Shown here: piece after piece, positions 1-9,296 of the stretch
Layout of the letters: the number at the start of each line of letters is the position of its first letter
How positions within the stretch are numbered: the first letter of the stretch is position 1
Assembly (NCBI RefSeq): GCF_002735695.1
Contig: NZ_PDZH01000036.1
Coordinates: 1 to 38,261 of the forward strand
Source: Chitinimonas sp. BJB300
GTDB taxonomy: Bacteria; Pseudomonadota; Gammaproteobacteria; Burkholderiales; Chitinimonadaceae
DNA length: 38,261 nucleotides
Reading direction: 5' to 3'
Notes under the pieces: generated by a model
Database searches by the model: none
What the model was told of the DNA's origin: nothing
Seen by the model: the letters and a program-made list of their open reading frames with translations, nothing else
Translations under genes and position numbers: made by a program

Positions 1-490
1 AGCCATTGCGGAATGGCAATACGCAGATTAGCCAACTCCTTGGGGGCGACTAATCCATACTCGGCAATGAGCCCTCGAATCTGACAGGCCTTGGCTGTGC
101 GAGCACTGATCAGTTCTGCACGTATGCGGTGCACCGCTTGAATGTCTTGCTGCTCGACGCTTTTGACCGATACAAACCGCATGTTCTTGCGAGATACCGC
201 CTCACAGATGGCCTCGGCATCGTTGGCGTCATTCTGACGTAGGGTTTAACGAACTGTGGTGCCATCAGGCGAACTGTATAGCCCTTAGCTTCCAGGGTTC
301 TTGCCCAATGATGGGCACCGCCACACGCCTCCATGGCGATCACGCGGCCAGGCTCAACCTTTTCGCAAAGTTCTTTGATCCAGGTGTCGCGAGATAATTT
401 GCGCCGCCACACTGGTTTCTCGTCATGATCCACCGCATGAACCTGAAAAACCGACTTTGCAATATCGACGCCAACTCGAATAATCTTCAT
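1..490 (-). pseudogene. IS110-family transposase, N-terminal part, frameshifted and cut by window start
   Basis: This is the N-terminal DEDD (RuvC-like) half of an IS110-family transposase reading leftward. The first ~85 residues are intact: VGVDIAKSVFQVHAVD carries the first catalytic Asp and MEACGGAHHW the Glu. After LMAPQFVKPYV the frame is lost near 237-247. The second copy at the right end of the window reads KSNKNDANDAEAI at the same point. Aligned by eye, this copy lacks about 10 bases there, so the NDANDAEAI Asp motif continues in another frame down to position 1. The catalytic-Ser C-terminal domain would lie outside the window. The ATG at 490 follows GAGGAG-type purines at a suitable distance. 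It is inactive as read unless the deletion is a sequencing error. It abuts the truncated M9 remnant, so it probably broke that gene. Confidence 0.9.
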
Positions 491-526
491 GGTGGACTCC
501 TCTTTAACGTTGACTGGTGGCTGGAA

Positions 527-1939
527 CTACCAGTTTGGCACTTTGATGCCGGTTAGTTGAGGTGGGGTCCATCCCATTGCTTTGGTTTTAAAGAGGATCA
601 TCTCTAAGCCGCTATCAAATTTTGGCTTTTCTTTAGTACCACTAGCCATAAAGGCTTTGTCCGGACTCACGCCAAACAAGGAATAAATAAATAATTTCTC
701 TTCTGCCAGCACCAAACGACATGCTTCTTCCAACCGCTCTGCTGAAATCTCTGGCTGAGCTATTATTTTTATGTAGGGCGAGCAAGACTTTTTTGAAGGC
801 ATATATTGCTCTACCCAACGCTCTTTTATGTTACACGTGTCATATTCAGTACAATTATTCTTTCTCGTTTTTTTATCCACATCATAACTACTTAACGCCC
901 CAACTGCAGCAACATACACACTACTTCCACGGCTATTGATATCCAGCCCCCTTAAAACCTCCTTTATCTGCGGCCTGATTTTCGATCTCAACTGCTCATG
1001 ATTTAATCCACCGGCCAAACTTACCACGGCATCCATAAGTACCTCTTCATACTTAGTACTCATCAGCGAGGTATTATTGTCATAGAAATACTTAAATGCA
1101 GTAATGTAAGATGTATCCTCCGCAACTTTCTTATTTGCATCAATCACATATTTTGGCTTGTTTTGTATATAGATGTCATCAGGGTCAATCCTAGTGATTT
1201 CCTTCCAAGTATTAAACATGGAACGGATGGCCGCAAGCGACTCGTCATCTTTAAAAAAATCACCTCTTATTTCTGATAACTTGGTCTTTAATATTGGTAA
1301 ATAATTCGAATAGTCTGCGGAGTGGTATATTATGTCATAGACCAATTTAAGCTTGTGTTGATTGTCATACTCAGGCATTCTACTGGCCCGATTGTTTAAT
1401 AGCAATTCAAGCCCTTGTTTAATTCTCTGCTTTACTGCATAGCCATATTGATATTTGTCATCACTATCAAATCGGTATTTATAGGTCGCATCAATATATC
1501 CTAGAATAGCAACAAGTTCCTCCGTCTTATATGTATCTTCATAGTTATTCGTTAATCGCACTAACTCCTCGGCAACAGCGCTCACTTTTGTCTCTTCAAA
1601 TAATGACTACCCATAACCATTAGGGTACCAAAAATCCTGATAACAGCTAAAGGATTTTATTTCCTTTATTAAGCTATCACCGCTTAATGCCGCTATTCCT
1701 TCCAAACTACATCCCTTACCAACAGAGTCTGCTGCGATATTCCTTTTTTGGACTCTCTTCTGTTGTTTAGCTTTTTCTAAACTCCGCTCATAACTCTCAT
1801 AGTCCTGTGATTTTTTCACAGATGAAACTAATGAATTATTCTTATTAGGAATGCCAACATCGGCTTGTGCTGAAAAAAATAAAGCACCCATCACTAGAAA
1901 TAGAGGAGTCAATTGGTACTGCTTGACTATGGTAGTCAT
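527..1939 (-). pseudogene. Collagenase-like (peptidase M9) N-terminal activator region, amber-interrupted and 3'-truncated
   Basis: This is one reading frame of 471 codons broken by a single TAG at 1607-1609. The first 110 codons give a signal peptide (hydrophobic stretch ending FFSAQA), a Lys/Glu-rich linker and CSLEGIAALSGDSLIKEIKS, which resembles the start of the M9 collagenase activator domain (a Cys followed by a 'leucine-rich...L...I' helix). After the TAG the same frame continues through SLFEETK, a GTG at 1585 and helices such as YKTEELVAILGYIDATYKYRF, again M9-activator-like. Near the end CRLVLAEEKLF and FDSGLEMILF match the hinge before the catalytic domain. The HEXXH zinc site and everything after it are missing, because the frame ends at 527 next to the IS110 transposase. 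Family assignment is from memory of M9 proteins, so it is moderate. The remnant is more AT-rich than its neighbours, suggesting transfer. Confidence 0.68.
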
Positions 1940-2860
1940 TACGTCACCTTAGCTAAAGTTAGTTAACCTCACTTATTATTAGCAACGCTTCTAAAATACA
2001 ATCTAAGCATGCTTTAAGGAGGCATCTCTAAAACACCTACGCTTCACTGCAATACATCACAAACCACGCAAAATACCTCACCACCATTCAAACCTATTTG
2101 GAGTTGAAATTTTCTGGGTAAATCTTGTTTCGTTTGGAATCTTTTTAATAAGCAGCTTCTAGGGCTCTCCTCCCAAACTTTCGGCTAGGGACGGACAAGT
2201 TGAAAACAAGGGAGAAAGCGGTGCTAGCATTCCGAGTGCGTTTTGAACGCAGTACGGCTTTCAGTTAATAAACTTAATGTCATAATATGACAAACAGATA
2301 ATTTTCTAAAAAAAACATAAATAAGGGAGGGTGTAAAGATGAGACAGCACTGATTTCGCAAGTCACACAGACTGGCTTTGTTGACTGTTTCGTACCCAGC
2401 ATGGTCAGGGATTGACCTCGCAGATTGAGCACGTTTGGCAGACCCATATGCAGGTCTAAAGTACGGTCAAAGTCTGGGAACACTAAAATATGATGAGATG
2501 AAGGTGGCACGTTGCGCCGTCAAGGTGGGTGCGGCATCATCCGTGGCGAAGGGGGTGCCTATCTCCATCAGTAATACGGCTATGCCTTACCCACTTGATC
2601 CGATGAATCGGGTATCCAAGTAAGACCCGTCCAAACAAGCTCTAGTCTCGGACTCTATCTATATTACGACTTGGCAAGGCTGGCTGCCCGTGGCCCGCGC
2701 AATCGACGACCAATGCTGCCACAGAGTACAGTACCCCACCATGTGTTACAGCAAGCATCTCGACGAGACCGGGACAAACTACTCGCTAATCAGGGGGGTA
2801 CGCCGGCCCAGCTTAAACCCAATAACCCCCTAAATCTGGGGTGGTGCAGAAGGGGCCAGT
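1940..2860. other. Gene-free stretch, no recognised content
   Basis: Nine hundred bases with no convincing gene. The left part is AT-rich and probably holds the promoter of the M9 remnant. The right part, from about 2400, is GC-richer and reads as short stop-ridden frames on both strands with no family signature. It looks like decayed coding or insertion-sequence DNA. A weak hairpin, ACCCC/GGGGT, lies near 2825-2843. Confidence 0.5.
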
Positions 2861-3529
2861 TCAGCTGTCAAAACAAGCCATCTGTATCACCCGCTGTTTG
2901 CTGCGGGTAGCGGTGTGCCGGCCAACACGGCTTACCGGTGTGGAAAGACCGCTATTCAACCTCCCCTGCGGCTTACCTGGCACGAGTTGTTGCGCTTCCG
3001 GGTGGATGCAACACACTAGGCTGGCTGGCAACCAGGGAAGATCACTCAGGCTATCAACTTCCTGTAGCCCCAACTTGGCGAGCACCTTGCGTGAGGGCGT
3101 GTTCTCTGGCCGGACCAAGGCATATACCGCCGACTCTTCCAACTGCCCGAAGGCCAAGTCCAACGCTGCCCGCCCGAGTTCCGAGGCAATGCCCTGCCCC
3201 CAGGTAGCAGTACGCAGGCGAAACCCTAGGTTAAGCCGCTCTACACCCCCATAAGGACGCCAGGAAAGCCCTCCAAATCCCAGTACAGTTTCAGGCTCGC
3301 CCCGCTTGCATACCACCCACATGCCAAAACCATGCTGCGCCCAATGCAATTGCCAACGCCACAGCATGTGGCCAGCAGCGTCACGGCTCGTCAGCGGGCC
3401 CGCAGGGTTATAGCGATGGGTAGCTGGGTCGCCATAGATCTCAAATACTGCGGCAAGATCAGCCGCCGTCGGTGCACGCAGATAAAGACGGTCGGTCTCG
3501 CGTTCGGCAAGATGTACTGGATAAGCCAT
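2861..3529 (-). CDS. GNAT-family N-acetyltransferase (RimJ/RimL-like) with unusual C-terminal tail
   Basis: Predicted acetyl-CoA-dependent N-acetyltransferase of the Acetyltransf_3 type. It starts with the typical strand ERETDRLYLRAPTAADLAAVFEIY. The acetyl-CoA-binding region is RTATWGQGIASELGRAALDLAF (the family's Q/RxxGxG/A loop reads WGQGIASE), and the conserved asparagine/end motif is RPENTPSRKVLAKLGL. I start at the ATG at 3529 because GGAAG lies 4 nt upstream and the family begins here; a longer frame reaches 3562. The family usually ends soon after 'LPASLVYRI', but here about 50 further residues follow PASLVCC with no domain likeness, suggesting a lost stop codon or a frameshift near the 3' end. 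The gene is divergent from the LysR regulator 100 bp away, a common regulator-target layout. The substrate cannot be told from sequence. Confidence 0.82.
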   Translation of the reverse strand: MAYPVHLAERETDRLYLRAPTAADLAAVFEIYGDPATHRYNPAGPLTSRDAAGHMLWRWQLHWAQHGFGMWVVCKRGEPETVLGFGGLSWRPYGGVERLNLGFRLRTATWGQGIASELGRAALDLAFGQLEESAVYALVRPENTPSRKVLAKLGLQEVDSLSDLPWLPASLVCCIHPEAQQLVPGKPQGRLNSGLSTPVSRVGRHTATRSKQRVIQMACFDS

Positions 3530-3604
3530 GGCACTTCCACACGTGGTTACTAAAGGACCCACACATTGTCTAGGCTCCTAAGACATTCAGGAATACGATG
3601 ATGG

Positions 3605-3621
3605 CTTATAGTTTTTATAAG
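3605..3621. promoter_or_regulatory. Putative LysR-type operator
   Basis: The perfect 6-bp inverted repeat CTTATA-GTTTT-TATAAG contains the T-N11-A pattern typical of LysR-type binding sites. It lies in the 100-bp divergent gap, 8 bp before the regulator's ATG, so it could autorepress and also control the acetyltransferase. The position is visible; the function is inferred. Confidence 0.45.
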
Positions 3622-3629
3622 TAATCATT

Positions 3630-4568
3630 ATGTCTCTATCGACTGGCGACCTTGAGCTGCTGTGCGAAGTGGCCGAGCGTGGCAGCTTCAGCCAAGCCGC
3701 GGCGGCGCGTGGTTGGTCGCAGCCCCAGGTAAGCCAGCGCATCGCCCAGTTGGAAGCCTCGCTCGGTGCGTCGCTCTTTCAACGCCATCGGCGTGGCGCT
3801 GTCGCCACACCTGCATGCCTTATCTATCTGGAGTCGGTGAAACGCGCATTGGCCGAGCTAGACAACGGCCGGCGACATATCCTGGGCTCACCGGCCCTGC
3901 CTGAGGCACGTGTGGGTTGCCCGCCTTCACTTGCCTCGCTGGTATTCAGCCCGCTGATTGCTGCATTGGCCGAGGCTCCGCTTGAATTGTTTTGCCATAC
4001 CGATCACTCGCCAGAACTGATGGAACGGGTACTCAGCGGCCGGCTAAAAGTCGCTTTTGTATTGAACCGCCCCACGATCAATGGCATCCAACTTGAGGTG
4101 TTGGCCGAATCTCCTATCCAGGCGTTGGTTGCGGCTACACACCCCTTGGCGCAGACCACCACCACGACACTGGCGGCATTGGCCGCAGAACGCATTTCTC
4201 CACAATGGTGGGGCCCAGATGTAGAAGCGCTGGTAAGGCTATTGCGCCAATATCGGCGGGCACCCCTGCCTATTCATACCAACCAGCCCGCAACTACTGC
4301 TCGCGAACTGGCTCTGCGGCACGGTTTTGTCGTCTTTGCACCCGCCATTGCAATGCTCGACGATCTGTTGGAAGGCCGACTTGTACCCCTACCCGTACAA
4401 GACCTGCCGGACTGGCGCTGGCAAGTCATGATGGCGTACCGTGCCGGCAAACGACCTGATCCAAGCCGCGAGCAGGTATTGGCCGCTGCGCGAGCAATGG
4501 GGCAAGACTGGCGACATACCCTGGAAGAATTGGCCCAGGCCGATCGCCTTTATAGAGGCCGAAAATAA
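3630..4568 (+). CDS. LysR-family transcriptional regulator
   Basis: A 312-residue LysR-type regulator. The N-terminal winged helix-turn-helix spans about residues 5-63: DLELLCEVAERGSFSQAAAARGWSQPQVSQRIAQLEASLGASLFQR, with the family's SFS-AA and Q-V-S-Q/R-I-QLE signature. Residues ~90-300 form the type-2 periplasmic-binding-like effector domain, here with weak similarity to any one subgroup. No clear Shine-Dalgarno precedes the ATG; the leader is AT-rich and holds an inverted repeat. LysR regulators commonly control the divergent neighbour, here the GNAT enzyme, and themselves. The effector is unknown. ETF-QO follows on the same strand after 106 bp but with its own strong ribosome site. Confidence 0.92.
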   Translation: MSLSTGDLELLCEVAERGSFSQAAAARGWSQPQVSQRIAQLEASLGASLFQRHRRGAVATPACLIYLESVKRALAELDNGRRHILGSPALPEARVGCPPSLASLVFSPLIAALAEAPLELFCHTDHSPELMERVLSGRLKVAFVLNRPTINGIQLEVLAESPIQALVAATHPLAQTTTTTLAALAAERISPQWWGPDVEALVRLLRQYRRAPLPIHTNQPATTARELALRHGFVVFAPAIAMLDDLLEGRLVPLPVQDLPDWRWQVMMAYRAGKRPDPSREQVLAAARAMGQDWRHTLEELAQADRLYRGRK

Positions 4569-4674
4569 AGCAAGCGCTTGATTTTTTGACGCCATCTTGC
4601 CCCTCCCGCATCATTAGGCGATTTTTCTTCCCGAGGCGCACCCGCGCCAAACAACAATAGCGAGGAACAACCCC

Positions 4675-6330
4675 GTGGAACGCGAATTCATGGAATACGA
4701 CGTGGTGATCGTCGGAGCCGGCCCCGCAGGCCTCTCCGCTGCGATTCGCCTCAAGCAAATGGCAGCCCAAAAGGGTAGCGAAATTAGTGTCTGCGTATTG
4801 GAAAAGGGTTCGGAAGTCGGCGCCCATATCTTGTCGGGCGCAGTCATCGACCCCATCGCCATGAACGAGCTGTTCCCAGATTGGAAAGAACGTGGCGCAC
4901 CCTTGAATGTGCCAGTCACCGAAGACAAATTTCTGATTCTGGAAGCGGACGATAGCCACCGTATTCCCAATTTTCTGCTACCGCCATTGATGAACAATCA
5001 CGGCAACTACATTGTCAGCCTCGGAAATGTCTGCCGTTGGCTGGCAACCCAAGCTGAAGCGCTGGGTGTGGAAATCTACCCGGGCTTTGCCGCCGCTGAA
5101 GTGCTTTATCACGATGATGGGTCGGTAAGAGGAGTGGCAACAGGCGACATGGGCGTCGCCAAGGATGGCAGCCACAAACCCGAATACGCGCGCGGTATGG
5201 AGCTGCATGCCAAGTACACCCTGATTGGCGAAGGGGTACGTGGTTCACTCGCCAAGGAAATCCAAGCCAGGTTCAATCTACGTGAGGGCGTAGACCCGCA
5301 GAAATTCGGTATCGGCATCAAAGAGCTGTGGAAAGTTGACCCGAAGCAGCATCAGCCTGGTCTTGTGATGCACTCGCAAGGCTGGCCTCTTGATGCCAAT
5401 ACGGGTGGCGGTTCGTTCCTGTATCACCTTGACGATAATCAGGTAGTCGTCGGCTTCGTGGTGCATCTGAACTACGAAAATCCGTATCTGAGCCCCTACG
5501 ACGAATTCCAGCGCTTTAAGACCCACACGGCCATTCGCGACACTTTCGAGAACGGCAAACGTATTGCCTATGGTGCCCGCGCCATCAACGAAGGGGGCCA
5601 GCAATCCATTCCGAAGCTTGTCTTTCCTGGTGGTGCACTCATCGGTTGCTCGGCAGGCTTTGTGAACGTACCGCGCATCAAGGGCACCCACAATGCAATG
5701 AAAAGCGGCATGTTGGCCGCCGATGCCGCTTTCGAAGCAATAGCTGCCGGCCGCGCTGGCCATGATGAACTGACAAGCTATGCAACAGCCTTGCGCAAGT
5801 CATGGGTATGGGAAGACCTGGACAAGGTGCGCAATATCAAACCGGCGTTATCCAAGTTCGGCCTATGGGCGGGCACGGTCTATGGCGGTTTTGATATGTG
5901 GTGCCATTCGCTGGGTATCCGCCTACCTTGGACCTTCCACCACAGCAAGGCCGACCATGAATGCCTGAAACCTGCTGACGAGTGCAATCCGATTAACTAC
6001 CCAAAGCCAGATGGCAAGATCAGCTTTGACAAGCTCAGTTCGGTATTCATCTCCAACACCAACCACGAAGAAGACCAACCTAGTCATCTGACACTGCGTA
6101 ATATCAGCGTACCAGTGAAATTAAACTGGGCGGTGTACTCTGGCCCCGAGCAACGCTTCTGCCCCGCCGGTGTGTACGAATTCGTGAGCGTAGAAGAAAA
6201 CCAACCCCGCTTGCAGATCAACGCGCAGAACTGTGTGCATTGCAAGACCTGTGACATCAAAGACCCAAGCCAGAATATCAACTGGGTGGTACCCGAAGGT
6301 GGGGGTGGGCCGAACTATCCGAATATGTAG
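4675..6330 (+). CDS. Electron transfer flavoprotein-ubiquinone oxidoreductase (ETF-QO)
   Basis: Membrane-associated flavoprotein that passes electrons from reduced electron transfer flavoprotein to ubiquinone during fatty-acid and amino-acid oxidation. The 551 residues match the usual bacterial length. The FAD-binding Rossmann motif is near the start ([14 protein letters not shown]). The ubiquinone-binding and FAD regions follow, including [23 protein letters not shown] and [22 protein letters not shown]. The C-terminal 4Fe-4S cluster ligands are Cys496, Cys520, Cys523 and Cys526 ([10 protein letters not shown] and [13 protein letters not shown]), ending in the typical GGGGPNY. The start is GTG: GAGGA lies 8 nt upstream, while the ATG 15 nt further in has no such site. 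The electron donors etfBA are not in the window. A bidirectional terminator follows. Confidence 0.97.
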   Translation: MEREFMEYDVVIVGAGPAGLSAAIRLKQMAAQKGSEISVCVLEKGSEVGAHILSGAVIDPIAMNELFPDWKERGAPLNVPVTEDKFLILEADDSHRIPNFLLPPLMNNHGNYIVSLGNVCRWLATQAEALGVEIYPGFAAAEVLYHDDGSVRGVATGDMGVAKDGSHKPEYARGMELHAKYTLIGEGVRGSLAKEIQARFNLREGVDPQKFGIGIKELWKVDPKQHQPGLVMHSQGWPLDANTGGGSFLYHLDDNQVVVGFVVHLNYENPYLSPYDEFQRFKTHTAIRDTFENGKRIAYGARAINEGGQQSIPKLVFPGGALIGCSAGFVNVPRIKGTHNAMKSGMLAADAAFEAIAAGRAGHDELTSYATALRKSWVWEDLDKVRNIKPALSKFGLWAGTVYGGFDMWCHSLGIRLPWTFHHSKADHECLKPADECNPINYPKPDGKISFDKLSSVFISNTNHEEDQPSHLTLRNISVPVKLNWAVYSGPEQRFCPAGVYEFVSVEENQPRLQINAQNCVHCKTCDIKDPSQNINWVVPEGGGGPNYPNM

Positions 6331-6363
6331 GCATTCACATTACAGAATGCCATCAAACAAAAA

Positions 6364-6386
6364 GCCCCAATTGCTGGGGCCTTTTG
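6364..6386. terminator. Bidirectional rho-independent terminator
   Basis: GCCCCA-ATTGC-TGGGGC is followed by CTTTTG on the + strand; on the - strand the same stem is followed by TTTTTGTTT. It sits between the convergent ETF-QO and lipoprotein genes and can serve both. Confidence 0.8.
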
Positions 6387-6410
6387 TTTGCTTGCAACTA
6401 CCTGCACATT

Positions 6411-7646
6411 TCAATATGCGTAAGCATTGCTGCCCAGTGCACCCACTGCGACATACCCACCGCTACTGGTATTCGCCAAGGCTTTCACATCGCTGCTATT
6501 GCCGGTGGATTTCAACGTCCAGGCGCCATTGCCGTTACCGTACAGGATCGTGCCACTATCACCACCAATCATCACCCGGCTGCCGACAGCGACGGTATTC
6601 AAGTTAGCTGGCGTAGTGATTGCATCAGCAGTCCAGGTAATCAGGTCTGCCGATCGCAAAATGGTACCGCCATTCCCCACCACCACATAGGTGTTCGCCC
6701 CATTCAGCGTAACCTGGGCAATATCGTTCAGCACGGTCCGAACAGTACTGTTTTGCACAGTCCAAGTGATAGCATCCGGACTGGTCAGGATAAACCCGCC
6801 ATTTCCCAAGGCAACAAACTGATTGTTAAGAAATGCGACCTTATTGAGGTTGACCGTGGCACCAGAATTTTGCTGGGTCCAGACTATCGTTTTATCAGTA
6901 CCTGCCACGCCCGACAGAAGCATCCCATTCGTGCCCACGGCAACATAGGTCGTCCCGCTGTAAGCCACGCTGTTGAGCCGGTTTGGTACGCCTGTTACCG
7001 TGGCTTTCCAGGTAGGCGTGCCAGCAACCAAGTCTGTGCTGATCAGCGCAGTACCCTCGTCGCCCACAGCAACGAGACGAGCACCGTCATACAGCAGCCC
7101 CCTCACGTCCTTTGAATTACCCGAATCCCAAGTACCCCAAGTACCGGCATTAGCTGATGTATAAAGTACACCACCATCCCCCGCCGCGACCATGGTCCCG
7201 TTGCCATTAACCAATGCATTGAGATTCCGCGTACCGGCAGGTTTGCCAGCAAACCAGCTATCACCCGCCGGACGTGGCACGATGGCTTGCGAAACCGCGG
7301 CTTCGCCGTAAGGTCCTCCCGTACTTGCGTTAATAGTAAATGAGTAGGTCTGTCCGTTGGTCAATCCAGAAATCACGTCGCCTGAATGTGCATTGTAAAC
7401 AATCTTCGCTTCAGGAAATGTCGTGTAATTCGCAGGGGTAATCTGACCAGCACGTGCGCTATAGACGCGGTAGGAAACTTTGGAATCTTCACTCCATGTT
7501 ACTGTAGCGCGGCCATCTCCAGCGGTAACCAGAAAAGTATTCTGGGTCGTTTTGGTTGCATCCTCACTACCGCATGCTGTCAACACAAGGAATGGGAGAA
7601 CCAAAAGCGGCTTTAGCCACACTTTGGACAAGGTATTAACTAACAT
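6411..7646 (-). CDS. Lipoprotein with FnIII-like domain and seven-bladed propeller repeats (paralog 1)
   Basis: A 411-residue predicted outer-envelope lipoprotein; the lipobox LTAC places the lipidated Cys at residue 25. Residues ~33-125 look like a fibronectin type III domain (GDGRATVTWSEDSKVSYRVYSA ... VISGLTNGQTYSFTINA). Then seven repeats of about 35-40 residues follow, each of the form LN.V....Y.VAVG..G.I..S.....W, which suits a seven-bladed beta-propeller of the BNR/YCF48-like sort. The last blade is shorter and ends GSNAYAY, as in the neighbour. AAGGA lies 8 nt before the ATG. It is a tandem paralog of the gene upstream (7803-9068), with the same domains and terminal motif. No enzymatic signature is visible; surface binding or a structural role is possible but unproven. 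Confidence 0.85.
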   Translation of the reverse strand: MLVNTLSKVWLKPLLVLPFLVLTACGSEDATKTTQNTFLVTAGDGRATVTWSEDSKVSYRVYSARAGQITPANYTTFPEAKIVYNAHSGDVISGLTNGQTYSFTINASTGGPYGEAAVSQAIVPRPAGDSWFAGKPAGTRNLNALVNGNGTMVAAGDGGVLYTSANAGTWGTWDSGNSKDVRGLLYDGARLVAVGDEGTALISTDLVAGTPTWKATVTGVPNRLNSVAYSGTTYVAVGTNGMLLSGVAGTDKTIVWTQQNSGATVNLNKVAFLNNQFVALGNGGFILTSPDAITWTVQNSTVRTVLNDIAQVTLNGANTYVVVGNGGTILRSADLITWTADAITTPANLNTVAVGSRVMIGGDSGTILYGNGNGAWTLKSTGNSSDVKALANTSSGGYVAVGALGSNAYAY

Positions 7647-7760
7647 AAAATAGTCCTTTAAATAAGCTTGAACAGCACAACCGACAGGGCATTCAGACGC
7701 ACCGCATCATATTCATTCTTGCTGAACAGAAGCTGACTAGCGGCCCTATTGGAAGCAAAT

Positions 7761-7782
7761 AGACCCTGAAAATTCAGGGTCT
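7761..7782 (-). terminator. Probable terminator of paralog 2
   Basis: A perfect 10-bp inverted repeat, AGACCCTGAA/TTCAGGGTCT with a 2-nt centre, lies 20 bp past the stop at 7803. The U-tract after it in the transcribed direction is weak (ATTTGCTT). Confidence 0.6.
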
Positions 7783-7802
7783 GTCTCACATCATTTGATT
7801 GA

Positions 7803-9068
7803 TCAATAAGCATGAGCATTACTGCCACTGGGGCCGACACCAATATAGCCACCATTGCTGCTTACCAGCGCCGTTACATCAGGATCCAGGCCAGTAGTCT
7901 TGGCCGTCCATGTAGTGCTTCCCGTACCATACAGAATGGTCCCTTTCACCCCTGCAATCACTGTTCGACTACCTACGGTCACTGCAATCGCGTTTAAGTC
8001 CAGCGCCGTACCCGAGGCTTCGCTAGTCCAAAGTATCAGGTTGGTTGATCGCAAAATAGTTCCCGCACCGCCTACAGCAAGGTAGTTTGGCTTCTTATCA
8101 ACAAGTACCATGGCAATATCACGCAACGGCACATTGGTGGTGCTGACCTGCTTGGTCCAAGTAATACCGTCAGGGCTGGTCAAAATAGTGCCTGCATCAC
8201 CCAAGGCCACGAATTGGCTATTTAGGTACACAACCTTGTTAAGATTATCCATGACACCCGATGTGCGCAGCGTCCAGGTAATCGTCGCCGATGCCGGCGT
8301 CGTGGTCGCATCGGTAGCACCCACACCGGACACAATGACACCACCAGCACCTACGGCTACGTAGGTTGAGGCGCCGTAAGCGACGCTATTGAGCTGTGCC
8401 GGCGTATTCGTCGTCGTCACTTTCCAAGTGGGCGTATCCGTCAGGAAATTGCTGCTTATCCGCGCTAATCCCCCTTCACCCACCGCGATCAACTGAACCG
8501 TGTCATAGACGAGCCCACGTAAATTATTGGTAAAGCCTGTACCTGCATCAAGCTTTTTCCAAATATCACCTTTCGTGGCCGAGTAGAGCGCCCCACCATC
8601 TCCTGCCGTCACCAATGTGCCATTGACACTGATCAATGCATTCAGATTCGTCGTACCCGCCGGGGCGCCGGCGGCCCAGCTATCGCCCGAGGGACGAGGT
8701 GTTGCCGCCACCGACTCTGCCGCAGGCCCCGATGGGCTGCCCGACTTGGTCGTATTGATCGTGAAAGCGTAGATCTTGTCGTTGGTCAAACCCGAAATGA
8801 CCACCCCAGGACGAGCAGGCCATGTCAGGCGACTATCAGGGTAGTCCTTGTAATTATCCGGGGTAATCTTGTCGTTTTGTGCGCTGAATACCCAATAGAC
8901 CAAACTTGGGTCTTCCTCCCAAGTAAGCGTGACGCGGCCATCCCCGGGGGTCACTTTCAAATTCTGTGGCACACCTGATGGCGCTTTTTCAGTAACACAA
9001 GCGGCCAGCACAATAATGGGGAGAAGCAAGACCAGCCTTAGCCAAGTCTTTAGTAAGGTTTGAAGCAC
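7803..9068 (-). CDS. Lipoprotein with FnIII-like domain and seven-bladed propeller repeats (paralog 2)
   Basis: Tandem paralog of the lipoprotein at 6411-7646. With the GTG start at 9068 the lipidated Cys (LAAC) is residue 24, matching the paralog's 25, and AAGGA lies 8 nt upstream, the same spacing as in the paralog. A longer frame to an ATG at 9101 exists but has no ribosome site and gives an over-long signal peptide. Domains: FnIII-like at ~35-125 (GDGRVTLTWEEDPSLVYWVFSA ... VISGLTNDKIYAFTIN), then seven blades with the core VAVG..G.I..S......TW. The third blade carries an extra Thr/Ala-rich insert (ATDATTTPASA), and the protein ends GSNAHAY. The 156-bp gap to paralog 1 contains a terminator, so the two are probably transcribed separately. 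Function unknown. Confidence 0.83.
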   Translation of the reverse strand: MLQTLLKTWLRLVLLLPIIVLAACVTEKAPSGVPQNLKVTPGDGRVTLTWEEDPSLVYWVFSAQNDKITPDNYKDYPDSRLTWPARPGVVISGLTNDKIYAFTINTTKSGSPSGPAAESVAATPRPSGDSWAAGAPAGTTNLNALISVNGTLVTAGDGGALYSATKGDIWKKLDAGTGFTNNLRGLVYDTVQLIAVGEGGLARISSNFLTDTPTWKVTTTNTPAQLNSVAYGASTYVAVGAGGVIVSGVGATDATTTPASATITWTLRTSGVMDNLNKVVYLNSQFVALGDAGTILTSPDGITWTKQVSTTNVPLRDIAMVLVDKKPNYLAVGGAGTILRSTNLILWTSEASGTALDLNAIAVTVGSRTVIAGVKGTILYGTGSTTWTAKTTGLDPDVTALVSSNGGYIGVGPSGSNAHAY

Positions 9069-9154
9069 CGAGAATATCCTTTTCCGAAACAAACCAGCCA
9101 TTATCAACTGGCGGGTGATTGAAGCACACTTTTCCTAGAAAACGGCTGACCTTA

Positions 9155-9296
9155 GAACCTGTGTAAAGTCTGCTACGCGTCAACAATATGGCGTTGAAAA
9201 CGCCCTCGGAATGCGCATTTACCCATTGTAAGCGCCGCTTCCTCGGCTGTTTTCGCCTTACTCTTGCCCTAGCGCGCAAGACTTTTAGACAGGTTC
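9155..9296 (+). repeat. MITE copy 1 (~140-bp family)
   Basis: First of five copies of a small element with ends GAACCTGTG.AAAGTC and GACTTTTAGACAGGTTC. Shared core words are AATATGGCGTTGAAAA, CCTCGGAATG and CCTCGGCTGTTTTCGCC. The flanks TTA and ATA do not match, so the target duplication is decayed or absent here. It is the most divergent of the five. Confidence 0.85.

Noticed and set aside
2435-2910. Two short plus-strand open frames in the GC-richer part of the gap
   Set aside because: No ribosome site, no family signature and arginine/proline-rich composition typical of antisense or decayed DNA.
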